19,711 nt of DNA from Clostridiales bacterium UBA1206 (GTDB taxonomy: Bacteria; Bacillota; Clostridia; Oscillospirales; CAG-382), in the NCBI GenBank assembly GCA_002310055.1, contig DBXS01000032.1, forward strand, positions 31,313 to 51,023, written 5' to 3'. The number at the start of each line of letters is the position of its first letter. Position 1 is the first letter of the stretch. Below the pieces are notes generated by a model. The model was given only the letters and a program-made list of their open reading frames with translations. It did no database searches and was not told the origin of the DNA. The position numbers and the translations under genes are program-made. Positions 1 through 5,954 of this stretch are shown here, piece by piece.

Positions 1-71
1 GACCCGTACGGGACTCGAACCCATGTTCCCGCCGTGAAAGGGCGGTGTCTTAACCACTTGACCAACGGGCC
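1..71 (-). tRNA. tRNA-Glu (anticodon TTC), 3' end cut by the window edge
   Basis: Read on the minus strand, this folds into a full cloverleaf. The seven-base acceptor starts GGCCCGT at 71 and pairs with ACGGGTC ending at position 1. The anticodon stem is CCGCC/GGCGG around loop CTTTCAC, and the anticodon TTC lies at 36-38. The T arm is intact with TTCGAGT. The discriminator base and CCA would fall just outside the window, so whether CCA is encoded cannot be seen. It lies 21 nt downstream of tRNA-Met, presumably on the same transcript. Confidence 0.96.
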
Positions 72-92
72 TTATATTCGCTCTGGCAGGGT

Positions 93-169
93 TGGTAGCG
101 GAAGTCGGATTTGAACCAACGACCTGCCGGGTATGAACCGGATGCTCTAGCCAGCTGAGCTATTCCGCC
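93..169 (-). tRNA. tRNA-Met (anticodon CAT), elongator type
   Basis: The minus strand gives a 77-nt cloverleaf that includes an encoded CCA (93-95). The acceptor GGCGGAA pairs with TTCCGCT, with a G1-U72 pair that, as I recall, the Bacillus elongator tRNA-Met shares. The anticodon CAT is at 133-135. The initiator hallmarks are absent: there is no run of three G-C pairs in the anticodon stem and no C1 x A72 mismatch. An elongator tRNA-Met is therefore likelier than tRNA-fMet. A tRNA-Ile2 with lysidine-modified CAT cannot be formally excluded. Positions 27 and 43 (U and C) do not pair in the anticodon stem. Confidence 0.93.
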
Positions 170-193
170 GAATGCCCCGCCGAGCGCTTGAAT

Positions 194-222
194 AGTATAG
201 CAATAAACGTCCGGTTTGTCAA
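194..222 (-). promoter_or_regulatory. SigA-type promoter of the tRNA-Met/tRNA-Glu unit
   Basis: On the minus strand a perfect -35 TTGACA (217-222) is followed after exactly 17 bases by the -10 TATACT (194-199). Transcription would start near 187, about 18 nt before the mature 5' end of tRNA-Met. This is the layout expected for a strong stable-RNA promoter. Confidence 0.88.
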
Positions 223-224
223 TA

Positions 225-242
225 GCAATTTTCAAAAATTGC
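225..242. repeat. AT-rich perfect inverted repeat upstream of the tRNA promoter
   Basis: GCAATTTT (225-232) and AAAATTGC (235-242) form an 8-bp perfect inverted repeat with a 2-base centre. It sits between the dockerin gene stop and the tRNA -35 box. A second A/T palindrome (A5-T-A-T5, 243-254) lies beside it. The pair could act as a weak terminator for the dockerin transcript or as an AT-rich element upstream of the tRNA promoter. The hairpin is AT-only apart from its base and no clean U-run follows it, so a terminator role is uncertain. Confidence 0.4.
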
Positions 243-268
243 AAAAATATTTTTCGCGCTTCACTTTT

Positions 269-796
269 TCAGGGCGCGGCGGGATAAACCGTGACCACGA
301 AAGCGACGCGCGCGCCGGCGTAGCTTACGACTATTATCTTGATGCCCGGAGTGGACGAATAGCCGCTGTAGGAATAATCGTCGACCGGCAGTATATCGCC
401 GTTGGCGTACACGATCTGCAGCTCGAACCCGGTCATATCGAGTTCTTCGCCCTCCATATATTCGGTCTTGTCGGGATACGCCATTATCGCGAGCCGGCCT
501 CTGCCGCGGTGCACATAGGGCAGCGCCGAAAGCGCGCCGGAAACATAATGCAAAAGCTGAGCGGCGTCCGCAGCGGTGACCGAACCGTCGCCGTCGATAT
601 CCGAAGCGTCGATCTGAGTATACGAAAGGAACCCCGAACCCGCCACGTAATCGAACAGCAAACGGCAGTCGTCGTAATCGATATCGCCGTCAAAATCTAT
701 GTCTCCCAAGGGATTTTCGGCGTAAGCGGAAGCCGAGAGCAGCCCCGCGAGCGCGCACAGGCACAGCAGCGCGCAAAGTATGCGTTTCAACTTCAC
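269..796 (-). CDS. Secreted dockerin and Ig-like (Big_3-type) domain protein
   Basis: The product is a 175-aa exported protein. Residues 2-26 form a signal peptide: KLKR, a Leu/Ala/Cys-rich core, then SASAYA before Glu27. Residues about 30-90 hold two dockerin type I repeats, each with an Asp-rich calcium loop (DIDFDGDIDYDD, then DIDGDGSVTAAD) followed by a helix ending in YVAG or YVSG. Dockerins plug enzymes into cohesins of a scaffoldin. Residues about 101-175 resemble a bacterial Ig-like Big_3 domain (YMEGEELDMTGFELQIVYANG). No catalytic module is present, so its role is probably structural or binding. I chose the GTG start at 796 because AGGAGG lies 8 nt upstream and the signal peptide begins there. 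In-frame codons reaching back to 970 cross the promoter and are not used. The gene stands alone between divergent and tRNA units. The cohesin partner is not in the window. Confidence 0.86.
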   Translation of the reverse strand: MKLKRILCALLCLCALAGLLSASAYAENPLGDIDFDGDIDYDDCRLLFDYVAGSGFLSYTQIDASDIDGDGSVTAADAAQLLHYVSGALSALPYVHRGRGRLAIMAYPDKTEYMEGEELDMTGFELQIVYANGDILPVDDYSYSGYSSTPGIKIIVVSYAGARVAFVVTVYPAAP

Positions 797-804
797 GTCT
801 TTCG

Positions 805-810
805 CCTCCT
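805..810 (-). promoter_or_regulatory. Ribosome binding site fixing the GTG start of the dockerin gene
   Basis: A perfect AGGAGG on the minus strand ends 8 nt before the GTG at 796. It selects this codon over upstream in-frame candidates that lie in the promoter region. Confidence 0.85.
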
Positions 811-832
811 TAGGTTTACATAATACGTTTTT

Positions 833-861
833 ATTATACGATAAAAGTCGCATTTTGTCAA
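833..861 (-). promoter_or_regulatory. Consensus SigA promoter of the dockerin gene
   Basis: On the minus strand the -35 TTGACA (856-861) and the -10 TATAAT (833-838) are separated by exactly 17 bases, a full consensus match. Transcription would start near 826, giving a leader of about 30 nt that contains the AGGAGG site. Such a strong promoter suggests high expression unless a repressor binds. The operators, if any, are not recognisable. Confidence 0.9.
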
Positions 862-955
862 TACCGAAATTGACGTAAAACCGCGGATTTTGAAAATATA
901 AGCTCTTCTTTTTTTGCGGTCGCGCGCTTTTTTGGCCCGAAAAACCATTTTTGTC

Positions 956-984
956 TTTACAACGCCGCAAATATGTGTTATATT
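956..984 (+). promoter_or_regulatory. SigA-type promoter of the ddl-to-rnhA unit
   Basis: TTTACA (956-961) and TATATT (979-984) are spaced by 17 bases. The expected start near 991 leaves a leader of roughly 54 nt before the ddl ATG at 1045. It is divergent from the dockerin promoter, with 94 bases between the two -35 boxes. No riboswitch or attenuator fold is evident in the short leader. Confidence 0.75.
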
Positions 985-1044
985 GTAGAGTACAGTATTA
1001 TAAGTATTTTTAAGAATACTCTTTTTACCGAAAGGAAACCGCAA

Positions 1045-2103
1045 ATGAAACAGACCGTGCTGGTGATGTTCGGCGGACGTTCGACGGAACACGAAGTGTC
1101 CTGCGTTTCCGCGTCGTTCGTTATAAGCAATCTCGACAAAAACAAATACGAAATCATCCCGCTGGGAATAGATAAAAACGGGCGGTGGTACATCTACCGC
1201 GGAGAACTCGAAAACATAAAGCAGGATACGTGGGCGAACGACAATGAAAACCTCGTCCCCGTCTCGGGCCCCGCGCACGGCGGCGTGACCGCGTGGGACA
1301 AGGGGCTTAAAGTATGGTATCTTCTGCACGTGGACGTGGTATTCCCCGTGCTGCACGGCAAGAACGGCGAAGACGGCACCATGCAGGGGCTGCTCACGCT
1401 GTTCGGACTTCCCTTCGTGGGCTGCGGTATGTATTCTTCCGCGGTGTGTATGGACAAAGTCGCCGCCAAGACGCTTTGTGAAGCCGAAGGCATAAAGACC
1501 GCTCCGTTCGCCGTTGCGAGGAACGTGCCGGGGTTCGACAGAGCGGCGTTCGCCGAAGAATGCGAGCGCAGGTTCGGGTATCCCATGTTCATCAAACCCG
1601 CCAACGCGGGGTCTTCGGTGGGCATAACCAAAGCGCGCACGCGCGAAGAGTTCGAACGCGGCATAGATTCCGCTTTTGAAAACGACCGCAAGCTGCTTGT
1701 GGAACAGGCGATAACCGGCAAAGAGATAGAAGCCGCCGTCATAGGCAACGACGCGCCGTATTCGCCCTGTTGCGGCGAGATAGCGCCCAACGCCGATTTT
1801 TACGATTACGACACCAAGTATGTGACAGACACGTCGCGCGCGTACATACCCGCGCGTATTCCGTCCGAAGTGGCGGAGCGCGTCTGCCGCGCCGCGGAAA
1901 AGGTCTATAAGGCGCTTGACTGCGCGGGGCTTGCGCGCGTGGATTTCTTCGTCGACGGCGAAAACATCGTCTTCAACGAGATCAACACCATACCGGGCTT
2001 CACTTCGATTTCGATGTATCCCAAAATGATGATGTATTCGGGCAAGACCGCGAGCGGTCTGCTCGACGAGCTAATAAGGCTTGCCCTGGAGGCAAAAAGA
2101 TGA
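1045..2103 (+). CDS. ddl: D-alanine--D-alanine ligase
   Basis: This cytoplasmic ATP-grasp enzyme joins two D-alanines for the peptidoglycan stem peptide. It is 352 aa, the normal length. Visible family motifs are GGRSTEHEVS (10-19), HGKNGEDG (104-111), the ATP-grasp loop KPANAGSSVG (184-193) and the metal/substrate segment NEINTIPGFT (311-320). The omega loop carries FYDYDTKY (252-259), whose Tyr-Lys is typical of D-Ala-D-Ala ligases. D-Ala-D-Lac (VanA/B) ligases differ there. I chose the ATG at 1045, with AAAGGA 8 nt upstream; the reading frame extends back to 973, but that region includes the promoter. Its TGA overlaps the murI ATG by 4 nt, so translation is coupled. It is first in the unit, directly behind the 956-984 promoter. 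Confidence 0.97.
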   Translation: MKQTVLVMFGGRSTEHEVSCVSASFVISNLDKNKYEIIPLGIDKNGRWYIYRGELENIKQDTWANDNENLVPVSGPAHGGVTAWDKGLKVWYLLHVDVVFPVLHGKNGEDGTMQGLLTLFGLPFVGCGMYSSAVCMDKVAAKTLCEAEGIKTAPFAVARNVPGFDRAAFAEECERRFGYPMFIKPANAGSSVGITKARTREEFERGIDSAFENDRKLLVEQAITGKEIEAAVIGNDAPYSPCCGEIAPNADFYDYDTKYVTDTSRAYIPARIPSEVAERVCRAAEKVYKALDCAGLARVDFFVDGENIVFNEINTIPGFTSISMYPKMMMYSGKTASGLLDELIRLALEAKR

Positions 2104-2900
2104 TAGGAGTTTTTGATTCCGGCGTGGGCGGGCTCACCGCCGTAAGCGCCTTCGACCGGCTTATGCCGCAATGCGATATTGTGTATTTCGGCGACACCGC
2201 GCGCGTGCCTTACGGCACCAAAAGCAAAGCGGTCATAGAAAAATACGCGTTCCAGGACTGCCGCTTTTTGCTTTCGGAAGGCGTAAAAGCCATACTCGCG
2301 GCGTGCGGCACGGTCTCTTCGAACTGCTTAGGCGAGCTCAAAGAAGCGCTCGACGTCCCCGTGACCGGCGTGGTGGAGCCCGCGGCGAAAAAGGCGTACG
2401 AGACCGCGTCGCGTTTCAACCGCACCATAGCGGTACTTGGGACTTCCGCCACGGTGCGCAGCGGCGCTTACGAGCGCGAGATACGCAAATACGGCGACTT
2501 CACAAAAATAATCTCCGTCGCCTGCCCGCTGTTCGTCTCGCTCGTGGAAAACGGCAGAGTCGGCGCGGACGACGCGATAGCGAACATAGCGGTGCGCGAA
2601 TATCTGGCGCCCATAATACCCCTTTCCCCTTCGGCGGTGATACTGGGCTGCACGCATTATCCGCTGATTTCGGAAGTGATCGCAAAATATCTTCCCGAAA
2701 GCGAGCTCATCAACGCTTCGGAAGAGGCAGTAAAATCGCTATGCTCGCTTGTGGGCGAAGACGACGTCGTCTGCGGCCGCAGCGGCGCGCGCAGATTCTA
2801 CGTGAGCGACGACCCCGAAGGGTTCGCCGAAAGCGGCAGGGCGTTTTTGGGGCACGATATTTCGGACCGCGTGAACTACGTAAACATTGAGGAATTTTAA
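2100..2900 (+). CDS. murI: Glutamate racemase
   Basis: This cofactor-independent racemase makes D-glutamate, the second residue of the peptidoglycan stem, in the cytoplasm. It is 266 aa, as is usual. The N-terminal FDSGVGGLTAV (5-15) contains the Asp/Ser that help bind substrate. The two catalytic cysteines are C69 (AACGTVSSN) and C184 (GCTHYPL, 183-189, with catalytic His186). In the common form the first motif reads CNT; here Asn is replaced by Gly (CGT), discussed under findings. GGAGG lies 7 nt before the ATG, inside the end of ddl, and the genes overlap as ATGA. Together ddl and murI supply the D-amino acids of the cell wall precursor. Confidence 0.95.
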   Translation: MIGVFDSGVGGLTAVSAFDRLMPQCDIVYFGDTARVPYGTKSKAVIEKYAFQDCRFLLSEGVKAILAACGTVSSNCLGELKEALDVPVTGVVEPAAKKAYETASRFNRTIAVLGTSATVRSGAYEREIRKYGDFTKIISVACPLFVSLVENGRVGADDAIANIAVREYLAPIIPLSPSAVILGCTHYPLISEVIAKYLPESELINASEEAVKSLCSLVGEDDVVCGRSGARRFYVSDDPEGFAESGRAFLGHDISDRVNYVNIEEF

Positions 2901-2907
2901 GAATCAG

Positions 2908-3357
2908 ATGAAAATACCCGTAAACATTACCATAATGACAAACAAGACCGTCGACGATCCGCAGGACGGCGGCAACAGATGCGAAGTGCGCGAGACCACC
3001 GTGAACGGCTTTATGCACACCAAAAAGAACGGGCTCACGCTTGAATACGCCGAGCCCGAGGAAGGCAGCGTCCCCGTGACCACGCTCATCGACCTGCAGC
3101 GCAGCGGCATAGTGATGATGAACCGCGGCGGCGACGCCGGGATGATATTCGAGCGCGGCAAGACGCACAGCTGCGTTTTCACGAGCGGGCCGCTTCCGGT
3201 GGAAATAAGAGTGCGCACCGAGGCGCTGACCAACACGATATCGGCGCTGGGCGGCAAGCTGGACGTGGATTACACGGTGGATATAATCGCAAGCCGCGCC
3301 GAGCAGAGCCATCTTTCGCTGAGCGTGCGGCCGGCTCAGGGAACGACCGTATCGTGA
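2908..3357 (+). CDS. DUF1934 family protein (YwiB-like beta-barrel)
   Basis: This is a 149-aa cytoplasmic protein without a signal peptide or membrane segment. The C-terminal half has the pattern of DUF1934, a lipocalin-like small barrel family: FERGKTHSCVF (81-91), a stretch corresponding to the usual beta strand PVEIRVRTEAL (97-107), then GGKLDVDY (115-122). No biochemical function is known for the family. I start it at the ATG at 2908. A TTG at 2887 in the same frame inside the end of murI is possible, but it has no ribosome site. The ATG has only GAGGA about 14 nt upstream, longer than ideal. It follows murI by 7 nt and clearly belongs to the same unit. Confidence 0.82.
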   Translation: MKIPVNITIMTNKTVDDPQDGGNRCEVRETTVNGFMHTKKNGLTLEYAEPEEGSVPVTTLIDLQRSGIVMMNRGGDAGMIFERGKTHSCVFTSGPLPVEIRVRTEALTNTISALGGKLDVDYTVDIIASRAEQSHLSLSVRPAQGTTVS

Positions 3358-3398
3358 CAGACGGCTAAAAGACGAACAGAAAGAAAAGAAGACTTTTT

Positions 3399-4301
3399 AT
3401 GAAAAACTACAGGACGACCACTTCGGCAAGCGGGGATTTCGTGGTCCCGCGCGAAGCGATGAAATACATAGCCCAGGCGGACGCCGACGCGCTGAAAGTG
3501 CTGCTCTACTGCTCTGCAAACCCCGAATTCGAGCTCACTTCCGCGTCGCGCGAGTGCGGTCTGGACAAGGACCGCTTTTGTTCCGCGCTTGCGTACTGGA
3601 CCGAAAACGGCGTGATATCCGTGGGCGAAAAGCCCGCGCAGCGCAAAAAGCCCGCAGACCTGCTTCAGAATTACGAAAGCAGCGTACTTGCCGAAGCGCT
3701 TGAAAACGACGGCTCTTTCGCCGCGGTGAAAGACGGAGTTCAGGACCTTCTGGGCGTACACCTGAACAAAAACGATATAAATCTGCTTTACAATATGTAC
3801 CACTTCGCCGGTATGAACGCCGACTACATCTGCACCGTCGCCGCCTACTGCACGGCGCGCGGCAAACGCAGTATGATGAGCATTATGCAGACGTCGTTCG
3901 GCTTTTACGACGACGGCGCCGACACTTACGAAAAGCTGGAGCTTATGCTCGCCGAGCGCGAGGAGCGCGAAACCGAGCGCGCGCAGTTCATATCGCTGTG
4001 CGGATTCGGCTCGCGCAAGCTCACGAGCAAGGAAAACGCCCTTATTACCAAATGGTTTTCGGAATACGAAATGCCGTTCGGCGTGGTGCGCACGGCTTAC
4101 GACAAGATGGTCGACACCATAGGCGAGGTCAAGCTTTCGTACCTCGACCGCATTCTTTCGGACTGGTACGCCAACGGGATCAAAGACGAGCAGAGCGCAA
4201 AAGCGGCGGCACAGGTGCGCAAAAACGGCGCGTCGCTGCCCGAAGACAGTTTTGACGCGCGCGAATTCATAGACGCCGCGATGAAAAAAGGAGTGAAATA
4301 A
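3399..4301 (+). CDS. DnaD/DnaB-like replication initiation protein
   Basis: This 300-aa protein resembles the Firmicute primosome proteins DnaD and DnaB, which remodel origin DNA and help load the replicative helicase. Residues about 18-75 look like the N-terminal winged-helix domain. Residues about 105-190 and 200-262 look like two DnaD/DnaB homology (DDBH2) helical units. The second ends in YLDRILSDWYANGI (248-261), the conserved C-terminal YxxxI...W signature. A charged linker (ERE repeats, 185-196) separates them. Two tandem units are more like B. subtilis DnaB than DnaD, but the N-terminal arrangement fits either, so no symbol is given. The start at 3399 has only a purine-rich AGAAAGAAAAGAAG stretch upstream. 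The next gene follows without a gap and encodes the likely loader partner. Confidence 0.85.
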   Translation: MKNYRTTTSASGDFVVPREAMKYIAQADADALKVLLYCSANPEFELTSASRECGLDKDRFCSALAYWTENGVISVGEKPAQRKKPADLLQNYESSVLAEALENDGSFAAVKDGVQDLLGVHLNKNDINLLYNMYHFAGMNADYICTVAAYCTARGKRSMMSIMQTSFGFYDDGADTYEKLELMLAEREERETERAQFISLCGFGSRKLTSKENALITKWFSEYEMPFGVVRTAYDKMVDTIGEVKLSYLDRILSDWYANGIKDEQSAKAAAQVRKNGASLPEDSFDAREFIDAAMKKGVK

Positions 4302-5240
4302 ATGGCACAAAGCGAATACTCCCCCGCCGATATACTCTCGCGCCGCCGCGCTTCCGCCATAGACGCCGCCGAGCGCCGCACCGCCGAGCTGCATAATACC
4401 ATCCCGGAGCTCGAGCAGCTTGACGAGCGTATCAGCGAGCTTTCGTACTATATGTTCGTCGCCGCGGGCGACGCGGCAAGAACAGCCGAGATCAGCGCCA
4501 AACGCGAAGAACTCACCGGAAAACGCGCGGAACTGCTTGCGGCCGCTTCGTTCCCCTCCGACTACGACAAGCCGGTTTTCGCCTGCAAAAAGTGCGGCGA
4601 CACCGGATATATCAAACTTGAAAAATGCGACTGCCTGAAAGAGCTCGAATCGTCGGTCCTCAACAAGACCGAGCTGGGCGCCGGGCTCGCGGAATGCACG
4701 TTCGAAAACTTTTCGCTCGAATATTACCCCGCTTTGGGCGGCAAAGACCGCTCCCCGCGCGACGTGATGGCCGAGATACTTGAAAAATGCCGCACCTACG
4801 CCGAATATTTCAACGCGCACAGCGGCAACCTGCTCTTCTGCGGCGGCACGGGGCTGGGCAAGACCCACCTTTCGGCAGCCATTGGCCACGAAGCCGCCAG
4901 AAAAGGCTATTCCGTGGTCTACGAATCGGCGCAGAAGATAGTTTCGGAATGCCGCAGGGCGCTGTACACTTCGGCGTACGACGCCGCCGACGCGTTCTAC
5001 GACTGCACGCTGCTCATCATAGACGATCTGGGCGCGGAAGTCGCCAACGATTATTCCATATCCGCGCTGACCGAGCTCATCAACCGCCGAATGGTGCTGG
5101 GCAAGCCTATGATAATTTCCACCAATCTGGAACTCGAAAAGATCCGCACCACGTACGGTCCGCGCCTGTTTTCACGCATTATCGGCGGATTCATCCCCTG
5201 CGTGTTCAAGGGTACCGACGTGCGGTATCAGAAGCTGTGA
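4302..5240 (+). CDS. DnaI/DnaC-like helicase-loader AAA+ ATPase
   Basis: This 312-aa cytoplasmic ATPase probably loads the replicative helicase with the DnaD-like protein encoded just upstream. Residues about 15-80 are a charged helical, probably coiled-coil, region. C95, C98, C109 and C111 form a zinc-finger-like CxxC...CxC, as in DnaI-type loaders. The AAA+ core has Walker A GGTGLGKT (181-188) and Walker B LLIIDDLG (237-244). STNLELEK (273-280) fits sensor 1 and SRIIGGF (291-297) the arginine-finger region. It is related to IstB transposition ATPases, but no transposase is present and the zinc motif and context argue for the replication role. GGAG lies 8 nt before the ATG, which directly abuts the previous stop codon. 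Confidence 0.88.
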   Translation: MAQSEYSPADILSRRRASAIDAAERRTAELHNTIPELEQLDERISELSYYMFVAAGDAARTAEISAKREELTGKRAELLAAASFPSDYDKPVFACKKCGDTGYIKLEKCDCLKELESSVLNKTELGAGLAECTFENFSLEYYPALGGKDRSPRDVMAEILEKCRTYAEYFNAHSGNLLFCGGTGLGKTHLSAAIGHEAARKGYSVVYESAQKIVSECRRALYTSAYDAADAFYDCTLLIIDDLGAEVANDYSISALTELINRRMVLGKPMIISTNLELEKIRTTYGPRLFSRIIGGFIPCVFKGTDVRYQKL

Positions 5241-5677
5241 TGAAAAAGGTCGAGATATTCACCGACGGCGCCTGCAGCGGCAACCCGGGTCCGGGCGGCT
5301 GGTGCGCGATATTGCGCTACGGCAGGACCGAAAAGCAGATATCGGGCGGCGAAGCGCAGACGACCAACAACCGCATGGAACTGACCGCGGTAATAATGGG
5401 ACTTTCGGCGCTGAAAATGCCCTGCGAAGTCAAACTCGTCACCGATTCGCGCTACGTCGCCGACGCGGTGGGCAAGGGCTGGGTGTTTTCCTGGCGCGAC
5501 AAAGGATGGAAAAAAGCCGACAAAAAGCCGGCTTTGAACGTGGATCTTTGGGAAAAACTGCTTGAACTGCTCGAAACGCACGCGGTCGAATTCGTTTGGA
5601 TAAAGGGCCACGCGGGTCACGAGGAAAACGAGCGCTGCGACAGAGCCGCGGTAGCGGAGATAGAAAAATTCAAATAA
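5240..5677 (+). CDS. rnhA: Ribonuclease HI
   Basis: This 145-aa enzyme cleaves the RNA strand of RNA-DNA hybrids such as primers and R-loops, using two metal ions. The complete active site is visible: D9 in FTDGACSGNPGPGG, E47 in NNRMELTAV, D69 in VTDSRYV, H124 in WIKGHAGH and D134 in ERCDRAA. Residues about 79-100 (GKGWVFSWRDKGWKKADKK) are the basic protrusion that grips the hybrid in E. coli-type RNase HI. The ATG shares one base with the upstream TGA (TGATG) and there is no clear Shine-Dalgarno, so translation probably depends on reinitiation after the helicase-loader gene. It is last in the plus-strand unit, followed within 14 nt by an intrinsic terminator. Confidence 0.96.
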   Translation: MKKVEIFTDGACSGNPGPGGWCAILRYGRTEKQISGGEAQTTNNRMELTAVIMGLSALKMPCEVKLVTDSRYVADAVGKGWVFSWRDKGWKKADKKPALNVDLWEKLLELLETHAVEFVWIKGHAGHEENERCDRAAVAEIEKFK

Positions 5678-5678
5678 T

Positions 5679-5954
5679 TCATATCTTTTCGGGCGTGTAA
5701 TACACCTTTACGGTGTGCTGCACGCCTTTTTCTTTTTCTTCGTCTTCGCCCCGTACGCAGTAAAGCTTCATCCCGCGCTGCAGAAAGACCGTTATCACCG
5801 CCGCCTCGCCGCCCGTGACGTAGCAGCATACGCGGCCGCCGCATAACACCTGCAGCGTGCGCTTCGCGTCCGGCTCGGGCGAAAAGAACATCTTCTCTTC
5901 CGGCACGGGTTCGCCGCCGTGGACGTTTACCGTGCCGATGAACTTATCCTTCAT
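5679..5954 (-). CDS. Unknown 91-aa protein coupled to addA
   Basis: I do not recognise this protein. It is soluble-looking, with no signal peptide or membrane segment. It has three cysteines close together (CGGRVCCYV, 37-45), hydrophobic beta-like strands alternating with Gly, a charged EDEEKEKG loop (70-77) and a C-terminal strand HTVKVYYT. It is very probably translated: GGAGG lies 6 nt before its ATG, and the ATG overlaps the end of addA by 11 nt in another frame, a typical coupled junction. The last 16 codons overlap the terminator of the convergent rnhA unit. It could be an accessory of AddAB or merely a passenger; nothing in the sequence decides this. Confidence 0.7.
   Translation of the reverse strand: MKDKFIGTVNVHGGEPVPEEKMFFSPEPDAKRTLQVLCGGRVCCYVTGGEAAVITVFLQRGMKLYCVRGEDEEKEKGVQHTVKVYYTPEKI
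5691..5740 (+). terminator. Intrinsic terminator of the ddl-rnhA unit
   Basis: GGCGTG (5692-5697) pairs with CACGCC (5721-5726). Within that, ACACC (5702-5706) pairs with GGTGT (5712-5716) around a 5-nt loop, with a 4x4 internal loop between the two helices. A T-rich run (T5-C-T5-C-TT, 5727-5740) follows on the plus strand only. It begins 14 nt after the rnhA stop and is entirely inside the convergent 91-aa gene. Confidence 0.82.

Noticed and set aside
50..244. A 64-codon frame across the two tRNAs
   Set aside because: It is a translation of tRNA genes and their promoter, not a protein gene.
3336..4889. A 517-codon open frame on the minus strand opposite the dnaD-like and dnaI-like genes
   Set aside because: It is antisense to two recognisable replication genes, with low-complexity composition and no domain or ribosome site that I can recognise.
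4787..5239. Upstream extension of the rnhA reading frame into the helicase-loader gene
   Set aside because: It looks like an Arg/His-rich out-of-frame reading of the loader gene. RNase HI clearly begins at 5240 with MKKVEIFTDG.
4302..5240. IstB transposition ATPase, hence a possible insertion sequence
   Set aside because: There is no transposase, no terminal inverted repeat, and the gene has a DnaI-like zinc motif and lies between dnaD-like and rnhA genes.
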